Shown here in pieces: positions 1 to 10,108 of a stretch of DNA of 43,673 nt. This stretch comes from an uncultured Verrucomicrobiales bacterium (GTDB lineage: Bacteria; Verrucomicrobiota; Verrucomicrobiia; Verrucomicrobiales; Akkermansiaceae). The stretch spans positions 1 through 43,673 of the forward strand of contig CAJQKQ010000065.1 in NCBI GenBank assembly GCA_905478925.1, given 5' to 3'. Each line of letters starts with the position of its first letter. The first letter of the stretch is position 1. The notes beneath the pieces are model-generated. The model was not told the DNA's origin, made no database searches, and was given only the letters and a program-made list of their open reading frames with translations. The translations under genes were made by a program, and so were the position numbers.

Positions 1-126
1 CATCGCGGCGAACACCTCCGAGCGCAACGCAGACCCGAGGCCAGTGAAGTGGCAGTTTACAACTGCCGACGCACGCATCAAACTACACAAGCTTTACCCG
101 ACTATTTAGATCTGTTCGACCACTAG
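1..126 (+). CDS. C-terminal end of an unidentified protein (partial)
   Basis: An open frame runs from the window edge to a TAG at 124-126, about 41 codons, ending in the residues ALPDYLDLFDH. It is rich in Arg, His and Gln and I recognise no family. It could be the tail of a gene that starts outside the window or a chance open frame. It sits 50 bp upstream of the first complete gene on the same strand. Confidence 0.3.
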   Translation, partial: HRGEHLRAQRRPEASEVAVYNCRRTHQTTQALPDYLDLFDH

Positions 127-176
127 ATTCAGACCCTTAGCATCTGCAGGAAATCTATTAATTTCACAAACTCACA

Positions 177-1121
177 ATGAAAATAGGATCATTAAGATAT
201 GGCCTGGCTGTAGTGACTGCATTGGTTTTTACCGCTATTTTCACGATGAACTTCTTTCACGAAGGCACATCAATCAGTAAGTATCTCGCAAAACAAAGTG
301 AGCTAGACCGGGTCAAGGAAGCGGAGGTCGTTGCCTACACTGATATGATGCTCTATGGCGACGAACGAATCACGGTGTCTGAAGATGTCGATTTGACTGA
401 AGAGTTTAGTAGTGAAGAGGGTTTTGAAAAGGCTCAGCGTATCCGCTCCTACGATAGGTGGTTTCTAATTGGTTTAACGACCGTGGCGTGGCTCATGTTG
501 ATTCCTGCATTACAGAGCATGCGGGCATTGTCGTTTGTCTATGTTGCTATGGGAGGTTACATTATTTTGTTATCGCTCTGTAAGATGCTCAATGGCGGGG
601 TCGCGTTCAGCGATTGGGCCATCACAGCCCATGCGACAAGGTGGTTGCCGTGTTTTGCTCTTTGGCTCTGGTTGTTTATGAAACCATGTGCGAAAGAGCA
701 AAGTTATCGAGTGGTAAAGTGGATGTTGGTGATTGCTGTGTCGCTGACATTTGCCACTCATGGGATAGAGGCTTTGTTGTTTCATCCCGGTTTTCGTGAC
801 CTACTGATTGGTAGCTTTGAAATAATATCGATTCACCTGTCTGACTCGCTTTGCCACCTGTTGTTACGACTGATTGGAGTGATGGATGTGACTCTGGCTG
901 TATTAGTGCTATTCACTCAGCGTAAGTCGCTCTTTTTATGGATGGCAATTTGGGGGGGGATGACCGCGTTAGCTAGACCGATTATCTTTGGCGAGATCTT
1001 GTGGGAGGATGCATTGCTCAGATGTGGAAATTGCTTGGTTCCGTTGATTTTATTTTTATGGATTTGGCAACAAACTAAAGCCAATAAAAAGAACACTATT
1101 GAATATGAAGATACTGAATAA
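177..1121 (+). CDS. polytopic membrane protein, faintly DoxX-like
   Basis: The 314-residue product has one hydrophobic segment near residues 8-28, a polar, acidic stretch to about residue 90, then roughly seven further hydrophobic segments. This suggests an inner-membrane protein with one soluble loop. The second half has the layout of DoxX-like small membrane proteins, but I see no diagnostic motif, so this is only a hint. Base composition is clearly more AT-rich than most of the window, as is the next gene, which suggests both arrived together. The last codons overlap the start of the metallophosphoesterase gene, so the two are probably co-transcribed and translationally coupled. Function unknown. 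Confidence 0.7.
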   Translation: MKIGSLRYGLAVVTALVFTAIFTMNFFHEGTSISKYLAKQSELDRVKEAEVVAYTDMMLYGDERITVSEDVDLTEEFSSEEGFEKAQRIRSYDRWFLIGLTTVAWLMLIPALQSMRALSFVYVAMGGYIILLSLCKMLNGGVAFSDWAITAHATRWLPCFALWLWLFMKPCAKEQSYRVVKWMLVIAVSLTFATHGIEALLFHPGFRDLLIGSFEIISIHLSDSLCHLLLRLIGVMDVTLAVLVLFTQRKSLFLWMAIWGGMTALARPIIFGEILWEDALLRCGNCLVPLILFLWIWQQTKANKKNTIEYEDTE

Positions 1122-2388
1122 AACCAAATGGCTAGCCGCATTATGTGTGCTGAGTGTGTCCTCGCTAAATGCGGCAGACATGACGAATGAGCAAATTGCG
1201 AAAGCTGACTATAAGCAATTACTGAAGCGACCGACCCCGCTAGCTGGGTCTAAACCTGCTCAATGGAGAGTAACTTGGTCTGGAGAAGCATCAAACACGG
1301 CAACCGTCTCATGGAGCACTGCTGTGTTCGGTAAGAAGCATGTGTTGCATTACGGCACCAAACCATTCGGCCTAGAGGTCGCTAAGTATGAAAACCACCT
1401 AGCCTGTCAAAAAACAGGAGCTTATTCAATCAATGCCAAAGAAGCTGAAGATACGAAAACAGCTTTTTACCATCATACTGAATTAAGTGAATTGAAGCCA
1501 AACACAAAGTATTACTTCGTGATGGAGAGCGATGGCGAGTTTTCCCGTCAGCTGTATTTTAAGACGAGTCCTAAGACCGGAGATTTTAAACTTTTAGTCG
1601 GCGGCGACTCACGTTCTGGCATGATTTCACGTTGCAGAATGAACTTGCGCTTAGCAAAAGAGTTTAAGGACAAGCCTGAAATCATAGCCTTGAACCACGG
1701 CGGTGACTTTATCGCTTCGGGTCACAGCTGGCATCAGTGGCGTCTGTGGTTGAGCCACCACGAGTTAACTACTTTAGAAGATGGGCGAGTTCTTCCGGTG
1801 ATCCCAACGCGCGGCAATCATGATGGTGGGCCAATATTTTTTGAGGTCTTCAACCTGAAGAAAATGACGGAAAAACATAGCTTCTGGCACACAATAACTC
1901 TCACAGACGAAGTGAATATAGTGACACTAGACACCAACTACAGTGCGAAAGGACCGCAGGAGGAATGGCTTGATCAACAGTTGGCTGAGTTGCGTCCGAA
2001 GTCAAAGTGGTTGATTACCAATTACCACCGCCCGCTTTTCCCTGCAGTGAAGTCACCAGCGGGTCAAGCTGCTGTTTTCGTTCCTTTGTTTGAGAAGTAC
2101 AATGTCGACCTCGCATTGGAGTCTGACGGCCACTGCATCAAACGCACCGTGCCTATCCGCAATGGAAAAAAGGATGCTACAGGCGTTGTTTACATCGGTG
2201 AAGGCGGTTTAGGCGTAGGCCAATACCAACCTAAGCCTGATCTTTGGTATCTTCAAGACGGCGGTTACGTTAGCCGTGGCCACCATGTGATGCAGTTAAG
2301 CTTTTCGGCTAAGGAACTTAAGATCGAAACGATTTTACTCGAAGGTAAGGTCGTTGATCCTTACGTGATGACTCCGAGAGCCAAATAA
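1105..2388 (+). CDS. secreted metallophosphoesterase, purple-acid-phosphatase-like
   Basis: The product (427 aa from the ATG at 1105; a TTG two codons earlier is possible) begins with a signal peptide ending near SSLNAA. A fibronectin-like N-terminal domain (about residues 45-150) resembles the purple acid phosphatase N-domain and precedes a calcineurin-type phosphoesterase domain. Metal-site motifs visible in order are GGDSR, HGGDF, RGNHDGG, NYHRP and DGHCIKR. The usual last motif is GHxH; here its second His is replaced, which could alter metal binding. It overlaps the upstream membrane protein gene by 17 bp. Substrate unknown; a phosphate-ester hydrolase outside the cytoplasm is the natural inference. 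Confidence 0.85.
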   Translation: MKILNKTKWLAALCVLSVSSLNAADMTNEQIAKADYKQLLKRPTPLAGSKPAQWRVTWSGEASNTATVSWSTAVFGKKHVLHYGTKPFGLEVAKYENHLACQKTGAYSINAKEAEDTKTAFYHHTELSELKPNTKYYFVMESDGEFSRQLYFKTSPKTGDFKLLVGGDSRSGMISRCRMNLRLAKEFKDKPEIIALNHGGDFIASGHSWHQWRLWLSHHELTTLEDGRVLPVIPTRGNHDGGPIFFEVFNLKKMTEKHSFWHTITLTDEVNIVTLDTNYSAKGPQEEWLDQQLAELRPKSKWLITNYHRPLFPAVKSPAGQAAVFVPLFEKYNVDLALESDGHCIKRTVPIRNGKKDATGVVYIGEGGLGVGQYQPKPDLWYLQDGGYVSRGHHVMQLSFSAKELKIETILLEGKVVDPYVMTPRAK

Positions 2389-2646
2389 GCCAAAGTCTGG
2401 GTGATTCCCGCTAGGAATTTGCTTTTTACGGGAGGCTCCTGAAACAGGCGTTGCCCGGATCGGCCTGCCTGTAGAAGCCTTGGCGAAGACTGGAGGGCGA
2501 GTCTGTGGATCGGTTTCATGGATGAATGTTTGATCACGCCCTCGCTCTGCATGTCGAGCAGCGAAGCGGAGTCGTGGGCTTCACCGCCCCCTTGAAGACG
2601 GATCCCTTTACGAGACCTGGTCCCGACGAAGAGGACGAGGGTGATT
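2389..2646. other. gap between a + strand gene and the end of the nqr operon
   Basis: No convincing gene. Both flanking genes end here, so terminators are expected, but I see no clear hairpin with a T-run. The open frames across it look like chance. It contains phrase-like GC-rich sequence such as AGCAGCGAAGCGGAG at about 2558-2572, the style of dispersed intergenic repeats seen elsewhere in the window. Confidence 0.4.
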
Positions 2647-2829
2647 CTACGAGAGATCACTCTCAGTGGACCGGCGTGGGCATTTGCCTTCACGCTTGAA
2701 TTCACAGAGGTCGCAACCGTCGGGGCCGCCGCAGCTTCCCTTGATGCGGGGTCGACCTAACAGCACGCCGATCGCCATCATCAGGATGACGAGGATGAAG
2801 ACACTGAGGGTGATGAGGAACAGCTGCAT
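2647..2829 (-). CDS. nqrM: Na+-NQR maturation factor NqrM (DUF539)
   Basis: A 60-residue protein with one N-terminal transmembrane helix (about residues 3-24) followed by a short Cys-rich tail: Cys33, Cys39, Cys42 and Cys50, with the conserved KGSCGG start of the cluster. This is the NqrM architecture. In Vibrio NqrM is needed to assemble active NQR, probably by delivering iron for the Cys-ligated centre in NqrD/NqrE. It is the last gene of the nqrABCDEF-apbE-nqrM operon, 8 bp after apbE, which supports the assignment. The protein is short even for the family but not truncated in its key part. Confidence 0.9.
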   Translation of the reverse strand: MQLFLITLSVFILVILMMAIGVLLGRPRIKGSCGGPDGCDLCEFKREGKCPRRSTESDLS

Positions 2830-2837
2830 GGGCGGTT

Positions 2838-3863
2838 TCAGGGAAGGTGGGGAATGAATGCCGAGGTCTCGATCTGGCGGAAGTCGGAGCCTTCCCTGAT
2901 GATCAGGAATGCGGGGAGCTCGGCTTGTTCGGCGAGGGCTCTTCCTTCCTCGGGGCCGAGGACGATGAGGGCGGTGGCCCAGGCATCAGCCTGCATGCAG
3001 GAGGTGTCGAGGATGCTCACCGAGACCAGCGAATGGCGGATTGGTTGTCCGGTGCGCGGATCGATTTCGTGCGAGTAACGCTGGCCATCGCGCTCGAAGT
3101 AGTTGCGGTAGTCACCTGAAGTGGCGATGGCCATGTCATGGAGCGGCAGGGTGGCTTGGATGCCGCGCTGCTTGGCGGTGGGGGTTTCAATGGCGATCTT
3201 CCATGGTGTGTGATCCGCTTTTTGCCCGCCGGCGCGCATCTCGCCACCGATGTCGACGAGGTAATCGGGGATGCCCAGTTCTTCCAATGAAGCGGCGAGG
3301 GAATCGACGGCATATCCTTTGGCGATTGCCGACAGGTCGATACGGAGTTCGGCGTGGTCCTTTTTCAAGGCGGGAGGATCGAGTCGGGCATGCAGTTGAT
3401 GCGAGCCGAGGGTCGCGAGAAGTTCCTGGATCTCTGCGGGGGCCGGGAGTTGATTGGTGGACTCTTGCGAGCCGAAACCCCATAGCTCAACCAAGGGGCC
3501 GACGGTGATGTCGAAGGCGCCGTTCGATGCCTCGAATACTTCCAGAGCAGCGATGACCACAGTGGCGGTCTCGGTGGAGACGGGGAACCAGTCGGTGCTG
3601 TCTGATCGATTGAAGAGCGAGACTTCGGAGTCGGGCTTGTAGGTGGACATCAAATCGTCGATGCGATCAAGCCTCGCTTGGAGGGTGGTCTGCAGTGTGT
3701 CCTCGGGAATCCCATTCGGAAACTCAGACAAGGTCACCCGAAAGTAGGTTCCCATAGTGGATCCTGAAATGGAGTGTCCCTGGTTGGTTTGGGGCTCCTT
3801 GCGGCAAGCTGCCAACAGGCCGAAAACCGCAGTAAGCAGGAGGAATTTAGCCGCCGAAGTCAT
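2838..3863 (-). CDS. apbE: FAD:protein FMN transferase ApbE (lipoprotein)
   Basis: ApbE transfers FMN from FAD onto Thr of target proteins; here the targets are NqrB and NqrC. I choose the Met at 3863, which gives a 341-aa lipoprotein precursor with lipobox LLAAC (Cys20). A start at 3899 would add 12 residues ahead of the signal peptide. Family motifs visible are the SGSTMGTYF stretch after the signal peptide, [39 protein letters not shown] and, near the C-terminus, [13 protein letters not shown]. The start overlaps the end of nqrF by 17 bp. Location is the outer face of the cytoplasmic membrane, where the NqrB/C flavin sites lie. Confidence 0.95.
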   Translation of the reverse strand: MTSAAKFLLLTAVFGLLAACRKEPQTNQGHSISGSTMGTYFRVTLSEFPNGIPEDTLQTTLQARLDRIDDLMSTYKPDSEVSLFNRSDSTDWFPVSTETATVVIAALEVFEASNGAFDITVGPLVELWGFGSQESTNQLPAPAEIQELLATLGSHQLHARLDPPALKKDHAELRIDLSAIAKGYAVDSLAASLEELGIPDYLVDIGGEMRAGGQKADHTPWKIAIETPTAKQRGIQATLPLHDMAIATSGDYRNYFERDGQRYSHEIDPRTGQPIRHSLVSVSILDTSCMQADAWATALIVLGPEEGRALAEQAELPAFLIIREGSDFRQIETSAFIPHLP

Positions 3864-5076
3864 CGTATAGAATGTTACCTGATTCCACGCCGATGTCATC
3901 CAGCATCTTGAGGACGGCCTGCAGCATCAAGGGTGGACCGCAGATGTAGTATTCACAGTCCTCCGGTGCGGGGTGTTTGTTGAGATACTGGTCGAGCAGC
4001 ACCTGGTGAATGAATCCAGTGTGACCGCTCCAGTCGTCCTCGGGAAGCGGGTCAGAGAGGGCGACGTGCCAGGCGAAGTTCTCGTGCTCGTGGGCGAGTC
4101 GGTCGAAGTCCTCGGTGTAGAACATTTCGCAAACACTACGGGCACCGTACCAGAACGATATTTTACGTTTGCTTTGGAGTCGTTCGAGTTGATCGAAGAG
4201 GTGGGCGCGCATCGGGGCCATGCCCGCGCCGCCGCCGATAAATACCATCTCGGACTCGGTCTCCTTGCCGAAAAATTCGCCGAACGGCCCGGAGATGGTG
4301 ACTTGGTCGCCGGGCTTGAGGCTGTAAATGTAGGAGGACATCGCGCCGGGAGGAGTTCCTTCCGGTGCGCGTGGCGGAGGGGTGGCGATGCGGACGTTGA
4401 GCATGATGATGCCCTTTTCCTCGGGACAGTTGGCCATCGAGTAGGCGCGCACCACTTCCGCCTCCACCTTGGAATGGAAGCGCCACAGATTGTGTTTGTC
4501 CCACTCGGGCTTGTACTGCGGCTCGATGTCAAAGTCGGCGTAGCTGAGTTGGTGCGGCGGGCATTCAATCTGGATGAAGCCGCCGGCGCGGAAATTCAGG
4601 TCCTCATCCGGCGGGAGTTCCAGCACCAGTTCCTTGATGAAGGTGGCGACGTCGTGATTGGAGCGCACCTTGCAGGTCCATTTCCTGATCCCGAAGACCT
4701 CGGCGGGGATCTCGATCTTCATGTCCTCCTTGACCGCGACCTGACATGACAGCCGCGCCCCCTCGCGGGCCTCGCGTTTGGAAATGTGGGTGAGTTCGGT
4801 GGGTAGGATCGTGCCGCCGCCCTCAAGGATTTTCACGACGCACTGTCCGCAGGTTCCGCCGCCACCACAGGCGGAGGAAACGAAGACCTTTTCGGACGAC
4901 AGGGCGTTGAGTAGCTTTCCTCCCGCAGCAACGACGATCGCTTTCTCCGGGTCGTTGTTGATCGAGATGGTGACATCGCCGGATTGCACCAGTCGCGCTC
5001 TGGCGATCAGAATGACCGCGACGAGCAGCAGCACGACCAGCGTGAAGGTGGCGACACCGAGGAAGATTTCGAACAT
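3847..5076 (-). CDS. nqrF: Na+-NQR subunit F, NADH dehydrogenase
   Basis: NqrF is the electron entry subunit: it oxidises NADH by FAD and passes electrons through a 2Fe-2S cluster. The 409-aa product has one N-terminal helix (residues 3-26), a ferredoxin domain with Cys70, Cys76, Cys79 and Cys111 (the same numbering as in Vibrio NqrF), an FAD-binding stretch with RAYSMAN, and an NADH domain with [12 protein letters not shown] and YICGPPLML. Length is normal. It lies between nqrE (27 bp upstream) and apbE (17-bp overlap). No Shine-Dalgarno is evident, a trait of most genes here. Confidence 0.97.
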   Translation of the reverse strand: MFEIFLGVATFTLVVLLLVAVILIARARLVQSGDVTISINNDPEKAIVVAAGGKLLNALSSEKVFVSSACGGGGTCGQCVVKILEGGGTILPTELTHISKREAREGARLSCQVAVKEDMKIEIPAEVFGIRKWTCKVRSNHDVATFIKELVLELPPDEDLNFRAGGFIQIECPPHQLSYADFDIEPQYKPEWDKHNLWRFHSKVEAEVVRAYSMANCPEEKGIIMLNVRIATPPPRAPEGTPPGAMSSYIYSLKPGDQVTISGPFGEFFGKETESEMVFIGGGAGMAPMRAHLFDQLERLQSKRKISFWYGARSVCEMFYTEDFDRLAHEHENFAWHVALSDPLPEDDWSGHTGFIHQVLLDQYLNKHPAPEDCEYYICGPPLMLQAVLKMLDDIGVESGNILYDDFGG

Positions 5077-5103
5077 GGCGGGGATGGGGTTTCCGGTGAG
5101 TGG

Positions 5104-5715
5104 TCAGAGTTGGATTCCCGAGAAGATCATGAAGGCGAGGGCCATCAGGCCGACCGTGATGAAGGTGATACCGAGTCCTTTTAGGCCCTCGGGGACGTTG
5201 CTGTATTTGAGTTTCTCACGGATGCCCGCGAGACCGACGATGGCGAGCGCCCAGCCGAAGCCCGAGCCGAAGCCGAAGACCACGCTTTCGCCGAAGTTGT
5301 AGTTGCGCTCGACCATGAACAGGACCCCGCCGAGGATCGCGCAGTTCACCGTGATGAGTGGAAGGAAGATGCCCATCGTGTTGTAGAGGGCGGGAAAGAA
5401 CTTATCCATGGCCATCTCCAGGATCTGGACCATTGCGGCGATCACGCCGATGTAGCAGATGAGCCCGAGAAAGCTCAGGTCGACGCCGTGGATACCCGCC
5501 CAAGTGAGCGCGTCCTCGCGCAGGATGAAGTTATAGATCAGGTTGTTGACCGGTACGGTGAGGGTCAGCACCGCGATCACCGCGATGCCCAGTCCGATGG
5601 CGGTATCGACGGTTTTCGAGACCGCCAAAAAAGTGCACATGCCGAGAAAGAAGGCGAGGGCCATGTTCTCGACGAAGACAGCGGTCAGGAAGATATTGAG
5701 ATAGTTTTCAAGCAT
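5104..5715 (-). CDS. nqrE: Na+-NQR subunit E
   Basis: An integral membrane subunit of 203 aa with six predicted helices. It begins [20 protein letters not shown], typical of NqrE/RnfA proteins. Cys27 (GMCTF) and the Cys in ITVNCAI match the two cysteines that, with a pair from NqrD, hold the intramembrane iron centre. It is a homologue of NqrD with inverted topology. The gene is 12 bp downstream of nqrD in the same operon. Length and motifs are normal. Confidence 0.96.
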   Translation of the reverse strand: MLENYLNIFLTAVFVENMALAFFLGMCTFLAVSKTVDTAIGLGIAVIAVLTLTVPVNNLIYNFILREDALTWAGIHGVDLSFLGLICYIGVIAAMVQILEMAMDKFFPALYNTMGIFLPLITVNCAILGGVLFMVERNYNFGESVVFGFGSGFGWALAIVGLAGIREKLKYSNVPEGLKGLGITFITVGLMALAFMIFSGIQL

Positions 5716-5727
5716 GGCTTTAGGAGG

Positions 5728-6351
5728 TTAGGAAGTTTCGATTTGATCCTTTTTCCAAGTGCGCAGCAGCCAGATGTAGAGGCCGATGATGAAGAAGGCG
5801 CTCGGTGGTAGGAGCATCAGTCCGTTCGACGGGTACCAGCCGCCCTCGGTCGAGAGGGGAAGGATCACATGACCGAACAGACGTCCGGAGCCGAAGAGTT
5901 CCCGCAGGGTTCCCACCACGATCAGGATAAAACTGTAGCCGAGGCCGTTGCCGAGTCCGTCGAAGAAACTGGCACCGACGGGGTTTTTCATGGCGAAGGC
6001 TTCGGCGCGTCCCATGATGATGCAGTTGGTGATGATCAGGCCGACGAAGATCGAGAGCTGTTTGCTGATGCCGTAGGCGTAAGCTTTGAGTATCATGTCG
6101 ACGACGATGACGAGCGACGCGATGATGGTCATCTGGACGATGATGCGGATGTTGTTCGGGATGTGGTTGCGGATCAGGCTGACCGCGCTGTTGGATAGCG
6201 CGCAGACGGCGGTGACCGCCGCCGCCATGACGAAGACGGTCTCGAGTTTGGTGGTGACCGCCAGAGCCGAGCAGATGCCCAGCACCTGATAGGCGATGGG
6301 GTTGTTATTAAAGAGGGGGTCGAGAACGACCTTTGAAGGTTTGTCTGTCAT
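5728..6351 (-). CDS. nqrD: Na+-NQR subunit D
   Basis: Membrane subunit of 207 aa. I take the Met at 6351 (product starting [14 protein letters not shown]) because family homology begins there, nqrC ends 4 bp upstream, and an AAGGAAAC ribosome-binding stretch lies just ahead. The longer open frame reaching 6630 only overlaps nqrC out of frame. [10 protein letters not shown] and the [12 protein letters not shown] motif carry the two conserved cysteines of the Cys-ligated iron site shared with NqrE. Six hydrophobic helices. Confidence 0.96.
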   Translation of the reverse strand: MTDKPSKVVLDPLFNNNPIAYQVLGICSALAVTTKLETVFVMAAAVTAVCALSNSAVSLIRNHIPNNIRIIVQMTIIASLVIVVDMILKAYAYGISKQLSIFVGLIITNCIIMGRAEAFAMKNPVGASFFDGLGNGLGYSFILIVVGTLRELFGSGRLFGHVILPLSTEGGWYPSNGLMLLPPSAFFIIGLYIWLLRTWKKDQIETS

Positions 6352-6355
6352 GGTT

Positions 6356-7132
6356 TCAGTTTCCTTTCTCGTCACGGAGGCGGTCGAGCATGGGTTTAAA
6401 GCCCTTCTCTCCCAGCCAGTATTCCAGTAGTGCGCTGACACCCCGGCTGGTGATGGTGGCTCCCGCCAGTCCATCGACCTGGTGTCGCGCTTCAGGGCTG
6501 TCGGGATCAACCGCGCCCTTGATGACTTCGATCCGCGGATTGCCCGCGCTGTCGAATGCCTGCTTGCCGATCCACTGTTCCTTCCAGCGCGGGTTGTCCA
6601 CTTCGCCGCCGAGTCCGGGGGTCTCGCCATGCTCGTAGAAGGCGAAGCCCTTGATGGTGGTCAGGTCGGAATCCAGCGCGAGGTATCCGTAGAGGGTCGA
6701 CCAGAGTCCTTTGCCGTGAACGGGCAGGATGATCTGCTGCAAGCTTCCGTCGTCATCCGACGAGACATAGATGGGGGCGAAGCGGGAACGGCGCTTGATG
6801 CCAGCCAGGTCGTCTTTCTTCGGGATTGGGAGTCCCTGATCGTTGCTCAGTGCCGCCTTCCTTTGGTTGAAAGTCGCGGCGTCGGGGTCATCGACAAAAT
6901 CCCCACTGGCGAGGTCGACGATCCGGATTTCGAACTTCGCGAAGAGTTCCTCGACCGAGCGTCCTTCTTCAAAGAGTCCGGCGGCTTGCAGGATGTTCTT
7001 CTTGCGGTCGAGGTCGCGGTTTTCCGCCTGCAGTGGTCGCAGTATGACGGCCGAAATGGACACCAAGGCCGAGCAGACCACCGAGAGGAGGCCAGCGACC
7101 AGGAGCGTTCCCGATATGGAGTCTTTAGCCAT
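6356..7132 (-). CDS. nqrC: Na+-NQR subunit C, covalent FMN
   Basis: NqrC carries an FMN bound through phosphate to Thr and relays electrons to NqrB. The 258-aa product has one N-terminal helix (about residues 9-32), an outer-face FMN domain and, near the end, [10 protein letters not shown], where Thr226 is the expected flavinylation site (Thr225 in Vibrio). The position normally S/T in the ApbE target motif is Ala here; the GAT core is kept. It overlaps the end of nqrB by 8 bp. A site for the ApbE encoded in the same operon. Confidence 0.96.
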   Translation of the reverse strand: MAKDSISGTLLVAGLLSVVCSALVSISAVILRPLQAENRDLDRKKNILQAAGLFEEGRSVEELFAKFEIRIVDLASGDFVDDPDAATFNQRKAALSNDQGLPIPKKDDLAGIKRRSRFAPIYVSSDDDGSLQQIILPVHGKGLWSTLYGYLALDSDLTTIKGFAFYEHGETPGLGGEVDNPRWKEQWIGKQAFDSAGNPRIEVIKGAVDPDSPEARHQVDGLAGATITSRGVSALLEYWLGEKGFKPMLDRLRDEKGN

Positions 7133-8333
7133 CGCGACGGATTCTGCGTTTGATGTGAGCCCGGACGACGAGCGCGTCGATGGTCGGGGCGAAGACGTTG
7201 CCGAACAGGATGGCGAGCATCATGCCCTCCGGATAGGCGGGGTTGATGACGCGGACGAGGATCACTAGGAACCCGATGAGTCCGCCGTAGATCCATTTTC
7301 CGGTCTCGGTCAGCGCGGCGGAAACTGGATCGGTCGCCATGAAGACGAGACCGAAGGCGAATCCACCGAGCACCAGATGCCAAGCCGGATTCATGCCGAA
7401 CATCGGGTTGGTGTCGCTTCCTGCCAGATAGAGCAGGGTGGCGGTGGCCAGCGCGCCGAGCAGCACGGCGAGCATGATTTTCCACGATCCCACGCCGGTG
7501 TAGAGCAGCAGGGCAGCGCCGAGCAGGCAGGCCAGCGTGGAGGTTTCTCCCATCGATCCCTGAATCTGCCCGAGGAAAGCCTGGCTCCAGGTGATCTGGG
7601 TGGTGAGAGCCTCCATGCCCTCTGCCGCGACCAGCCCGAGGGGAGTGGCTCCGCTGAATCCATCGACGGCGGTCCACACCGCATCACCGCTCATTTGGGC
7701 TGGATAGGCGAAGAAGATGAAGGCGCGGGCGGAGAGCGCGGGGTTGAGGAAGTTTTTCCCAGAGCCGCCGAAGAGTTCCTTGGCGATGACGACCCCGAAG
7801 GAGATCCCAATGGCGACCTGCCAGAGCGGAATGGTCGGTGGCAGGGTGAGGGGAAACAGCAATCCCGTGACGAGAAAGCCTTCGCTAACTTCTTCTTTGC
7901 GGACGGTGGCGAAGATCAGTTCCCAGAGTCCACCCACCGCGTTGCAGACGAAGAAGACCGGAGCGAAGTAGAGGAGCCCGTGCACGACATTGTCGATCAG
8001 GTTGCTGGGATCGTTTCCCAAACCGAGGAACCCCAGAATCCAGCCCTTCCATCCGGGGACGGTCTCGATTCCCATCAGGCTCATGTTGGTGTTGGCCTGG
8101 AAGCCGGTGTTGTAGAGCGCCACGGCCACGCAGGGGCCGAGCGAGATACCGACGGTGATCATGAGGCGCTTCATGTCGATTCCGTCGCGCACATGGGTTG
8201 CTCCACGAGTGGTATGGCCGGGAGAGAAGAGAAAGGTATCGATCGCCTCGTAGAGCGGATAGAGGCGCTCATACTTCGCGCCGGGCTTCACATGGGGGTG
8301 AAACCGGTCGAGGAATTTGCGCAGGAATTTCAT
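7125..8333 (-). CDS. nqrB: Na+-NQR subunit B, covalent FMN and Na+ channel subunit
   Basis: The largest membrane subunit: it holds a covalent FMN and riboflavin, forms the sodium path and contacts ubiquinone. Start at 8333 gives 402 aa beginning [11 protein letters not shown]; the frame is open to 8447 but that part overlaps nqrA and has no homology. [10 protein letters not shown] at residues 224-233 contains the flavin acceptor Thr230 (Thr236 in Vibrio). About ten hydrophobic segments. Thirteen bp separate it from nqrA. No oddities in length or motif. Confidence 0.96.
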   Translation of the reverse strand: MKFLRKFLDRFHPHVKPGAKYERLYPLYEAIDTFLFSPGHTTRGATHVRDGIDMKRLMITVGISLGPCVAVALYNTGFQANTNMSLMGIETVPGWKGWILGFLGLGNDPSNLIDNVVHGLLYFAPVFFVCNAVGGLWELIFATVRKEEVSEGFLVTGLLFPLTLPPTIPLWQVAIGISFGVVIAKELFGGSGKNFLNPALSARAFIFFAYPAQMSGDAVWTAVDGFSGATPLGLVAAEGMEALTTQITWSQAFLGQIQGSMGETSTLACLLGAALLLYTGVGSWKIMLAVLLGALATATLLYLAGSDTNPMFGMNPAWHLVLGGFAFGLVFMATDPVSAALTETGKWIYGGLIGFLVILVRVINPAYPEGMMLAILFGNVFAPTIDALVVRAHIKRRIRRDG

Positions 8334-8346
8334 GGGCGATCTGTCG

Positions 8347-9765
8347 TTATCCGTCGTCTTCGATGGTGGTGAGGTTTCTCCGCAGATGGGCACAGTAGTC
8401 CTCCTTGCCGGGGCAGGCGAAGGTCGCAAGGGCGAGGTCCTCTTCATCCAGTTCCAGACAACCCAAGGCCTGTGCCTGGTCGGTATCTCCGACCAGCAGG
8501 GCGCGCAGCAACGGAGTGATCAGCAAGTCCAACGGCATCACCTTCTCAAACATGCCGATGGGAACCATCGGGCGCAGGCCTCCGCCGGTGGAGGTGCTGA
8601 AGGGAAATCTTTTCCCGGGAATGAGTCTGGAGATGAAGGTGTTCTTGATCGAGAACCGGTCGACTCCCGGGCGGTGCCAATCGAGGAACAGTCGGCTGCT
8701 GTCCTCCGCGATGGCGCTGATCTGCAAATGGTGCCTGCCCAGATAGGCCAGCGATCCGACCGCGTGTTGGCCGAATAAGACCGAACCCGAGATGACCCTG
8801 ACTTCCGAATCATCCGTGTCGGTCAGTTCACCAGCGACCAAATCCGCGATGCTGGCGCCGAGCGGCGCGCGGATCAGGTGGGGGTGTTTCACGCAGGCAC
8901 CGCCCAGCGCGATCAGACGGGTGACATCCAGTTTTCCGGTAGTGAAGAGGGTGCCGATGGCGATGACGTCCTGAAGGCCGAGGTGCCAGACCGTCTTGGT
9001 GGAGGAAACCGGATCGAGGAAATGAATGTGGGTGCCGACAAGGCCGGTCGGGTGGGGGCCATCGAAAACGGCGGGGGTGACGAAGGCGAGTTCGGCGCCG
9101 GGAAGGGTGTCTTCGCGGTGGTGGCAGAGATAGAGCTTCGTGGGGGTGAGGTGGGCGAGGACTCGCAAGCCGTTGCGAAAATCATCCTCACGTCCTGCCA
9201 AGGCGATCCGGGGTGGCGCTGCCAGTGGATTGGTGTCCATCGCGTTGACGAACAGTGCGGCAGGCTCTGTCTCCGGGGAGGGGATCTTGCCGAAGGGGCG
9301 GGCACGCAGTGCGGTCCAGAGTCCTGATTTCAGGAGATGGTCTTTCACCTCTTCACGAGTGAGGCTGTCGAGATTCTCCTCGGAAAAGGAGGCGAATGCT
9401 TCTTGCTCCTCACCATCCACCTCGATGACCACTGATTGGAGAACGCGTTTCTCTCCACGGTTGATGGCGCACACGCTGCCACTGGCCGGAGAAGTGAATC
9501 GCACACCGGGGTTTCGCTTGTCACTGAAAAGCAGTTGCCCCCGCTTGACCCGGTCGCCCTCGCTGACCGCCATGGTCGGTTTCAATCCGAGGTAATCGGG
9601 TCCGATCAGTGCCACTCGATTGACCATCCCGGTTCTCTCGGTGGCCAGATCAGGCTGACCGGTGATGGGTAGGTCCAGTCCTTTTCGAATCCTGAAGGCA
9701 AGACCCGAGCTTCCGCTGGAGAGAGACGTGTTCCCGGTGGACCGGATCGAGTTCGGCGAACTCAT
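8347..9765 (-). CDS. nqrA: Na+-NQR subunit A
   Basis: Peripheral cytoplasmic subunit that contributes to the quinone site. From the Met at 9765 the product is 472 aa, some 25 residues longer at the N-terminus than usual; homology starts at [14 protein letters not shown]. The open frame extends to 9906, but the extra 47 residues look like chance. Family features include the RGQLLFSDK and FTSPASGSV stretches (a lipoyl-like domain) and a C-terminal Cys-containing helical region ([15 protein letters not shown]). First gene of the eight-gene operon, so its promoter should lie in the 9,766-10,108 gap. Confidence 0.95.
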   Translation of the reverse strand: MSSPNSIRSTGNTSLSSGSSGLAFRIRKGLDLPITGQPDLATERTGMVNRVALIGPDYLGLKPTMAVSEGDRVKRGQLLFSDKRNPGVRFTSPASGSVCAINRGEKRVLQSVVIEVDGEEQEAFASFSEENLDSLTREEVKDHLLKSGLWTALRARPFGKIPSPETEPAALFVNAMDTNPLAAPPRIALAGREDDFRNGLRVLAHLTPTKLYLCHHREDTLPGAELAFVTPAVFDGPHPTGLVGTHIHFLDPVSSTKTVWHLGLQDVIAIGTLFTTGKLDVTRLIALGGACVKHPHLIRAPLGASIADLVAGELTDTDDSEVRVISGSVLFGQHAVGSLAYLGRHHLQISAIAEDSSRLFLDWHRPGVDRFSIKNTFISRLIPGKRFPFSTSTGGGLRPMVPIGMFEKVMPLDLLITPLLRALLVGDTDQAQALGCLELDEEDLALATFACPGKEDYCAHLRRNLTTIEDDG

Positions 9766-10108
9766 GGGGTATTGTGATTGGTTGGAACGGCTTATTCCAT
9801 GGCGGAGGGGATCCAACCGGGTATGCGGAGGGAGCAAATGAGCAATCTGCTCGGACAATAGCGTTGCAGCAACAATGCGCCGCAGCGTTGAGCCCGTTGC
9901 GGGCACGATATGGAAGAACGAATACGCAATAACGTGGTGTTAGCTAACTCTACCATATATCAAGCTAGTATGTTAGGCATCATCGGGTCAAGCCAATTTG
10001 GATTCCCCGGTGGCGCCCGATGCTTAGGCTATCCGAGCTATTCACAGGGGATTCCGATGCCGTGCATGCTTGTTTTTGACGAACGATCTTGACCATCGGT
10101 GATGCGGA
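9766..10108. other. divergent intergenic region between nqrA and the CBS-domain gene
   Basis: Promoters for nqrA (minus) and the CBS gene (plus) are expected here. The middle (about 9935-9995) is AT-rich compared with its flanks. A TTGACC hexamer is readable on the minus strand at about 9987-9992, but I see no -10 at good spacing, so I do not call a promoter. A short inverted pair, CATCGGG near 9980 and CCCGATG near 10017, might form a weak hairpin. No coding signal. Confidence 0.4.

Noticed and set aside
2361..2705. 114-aa minus-strand ORF over the gap after the metallophosphoesterase
   Set aside because: It overlaps nqrM in another frame and has no family signal or plausible start; it looks like chance reading of GC-rich repeat-like DNA.
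9940..9995. An nqrA promoter on the minus strand
   Set aside because: A TTGACC -35 is present, but no -10 at acceptable spacing.
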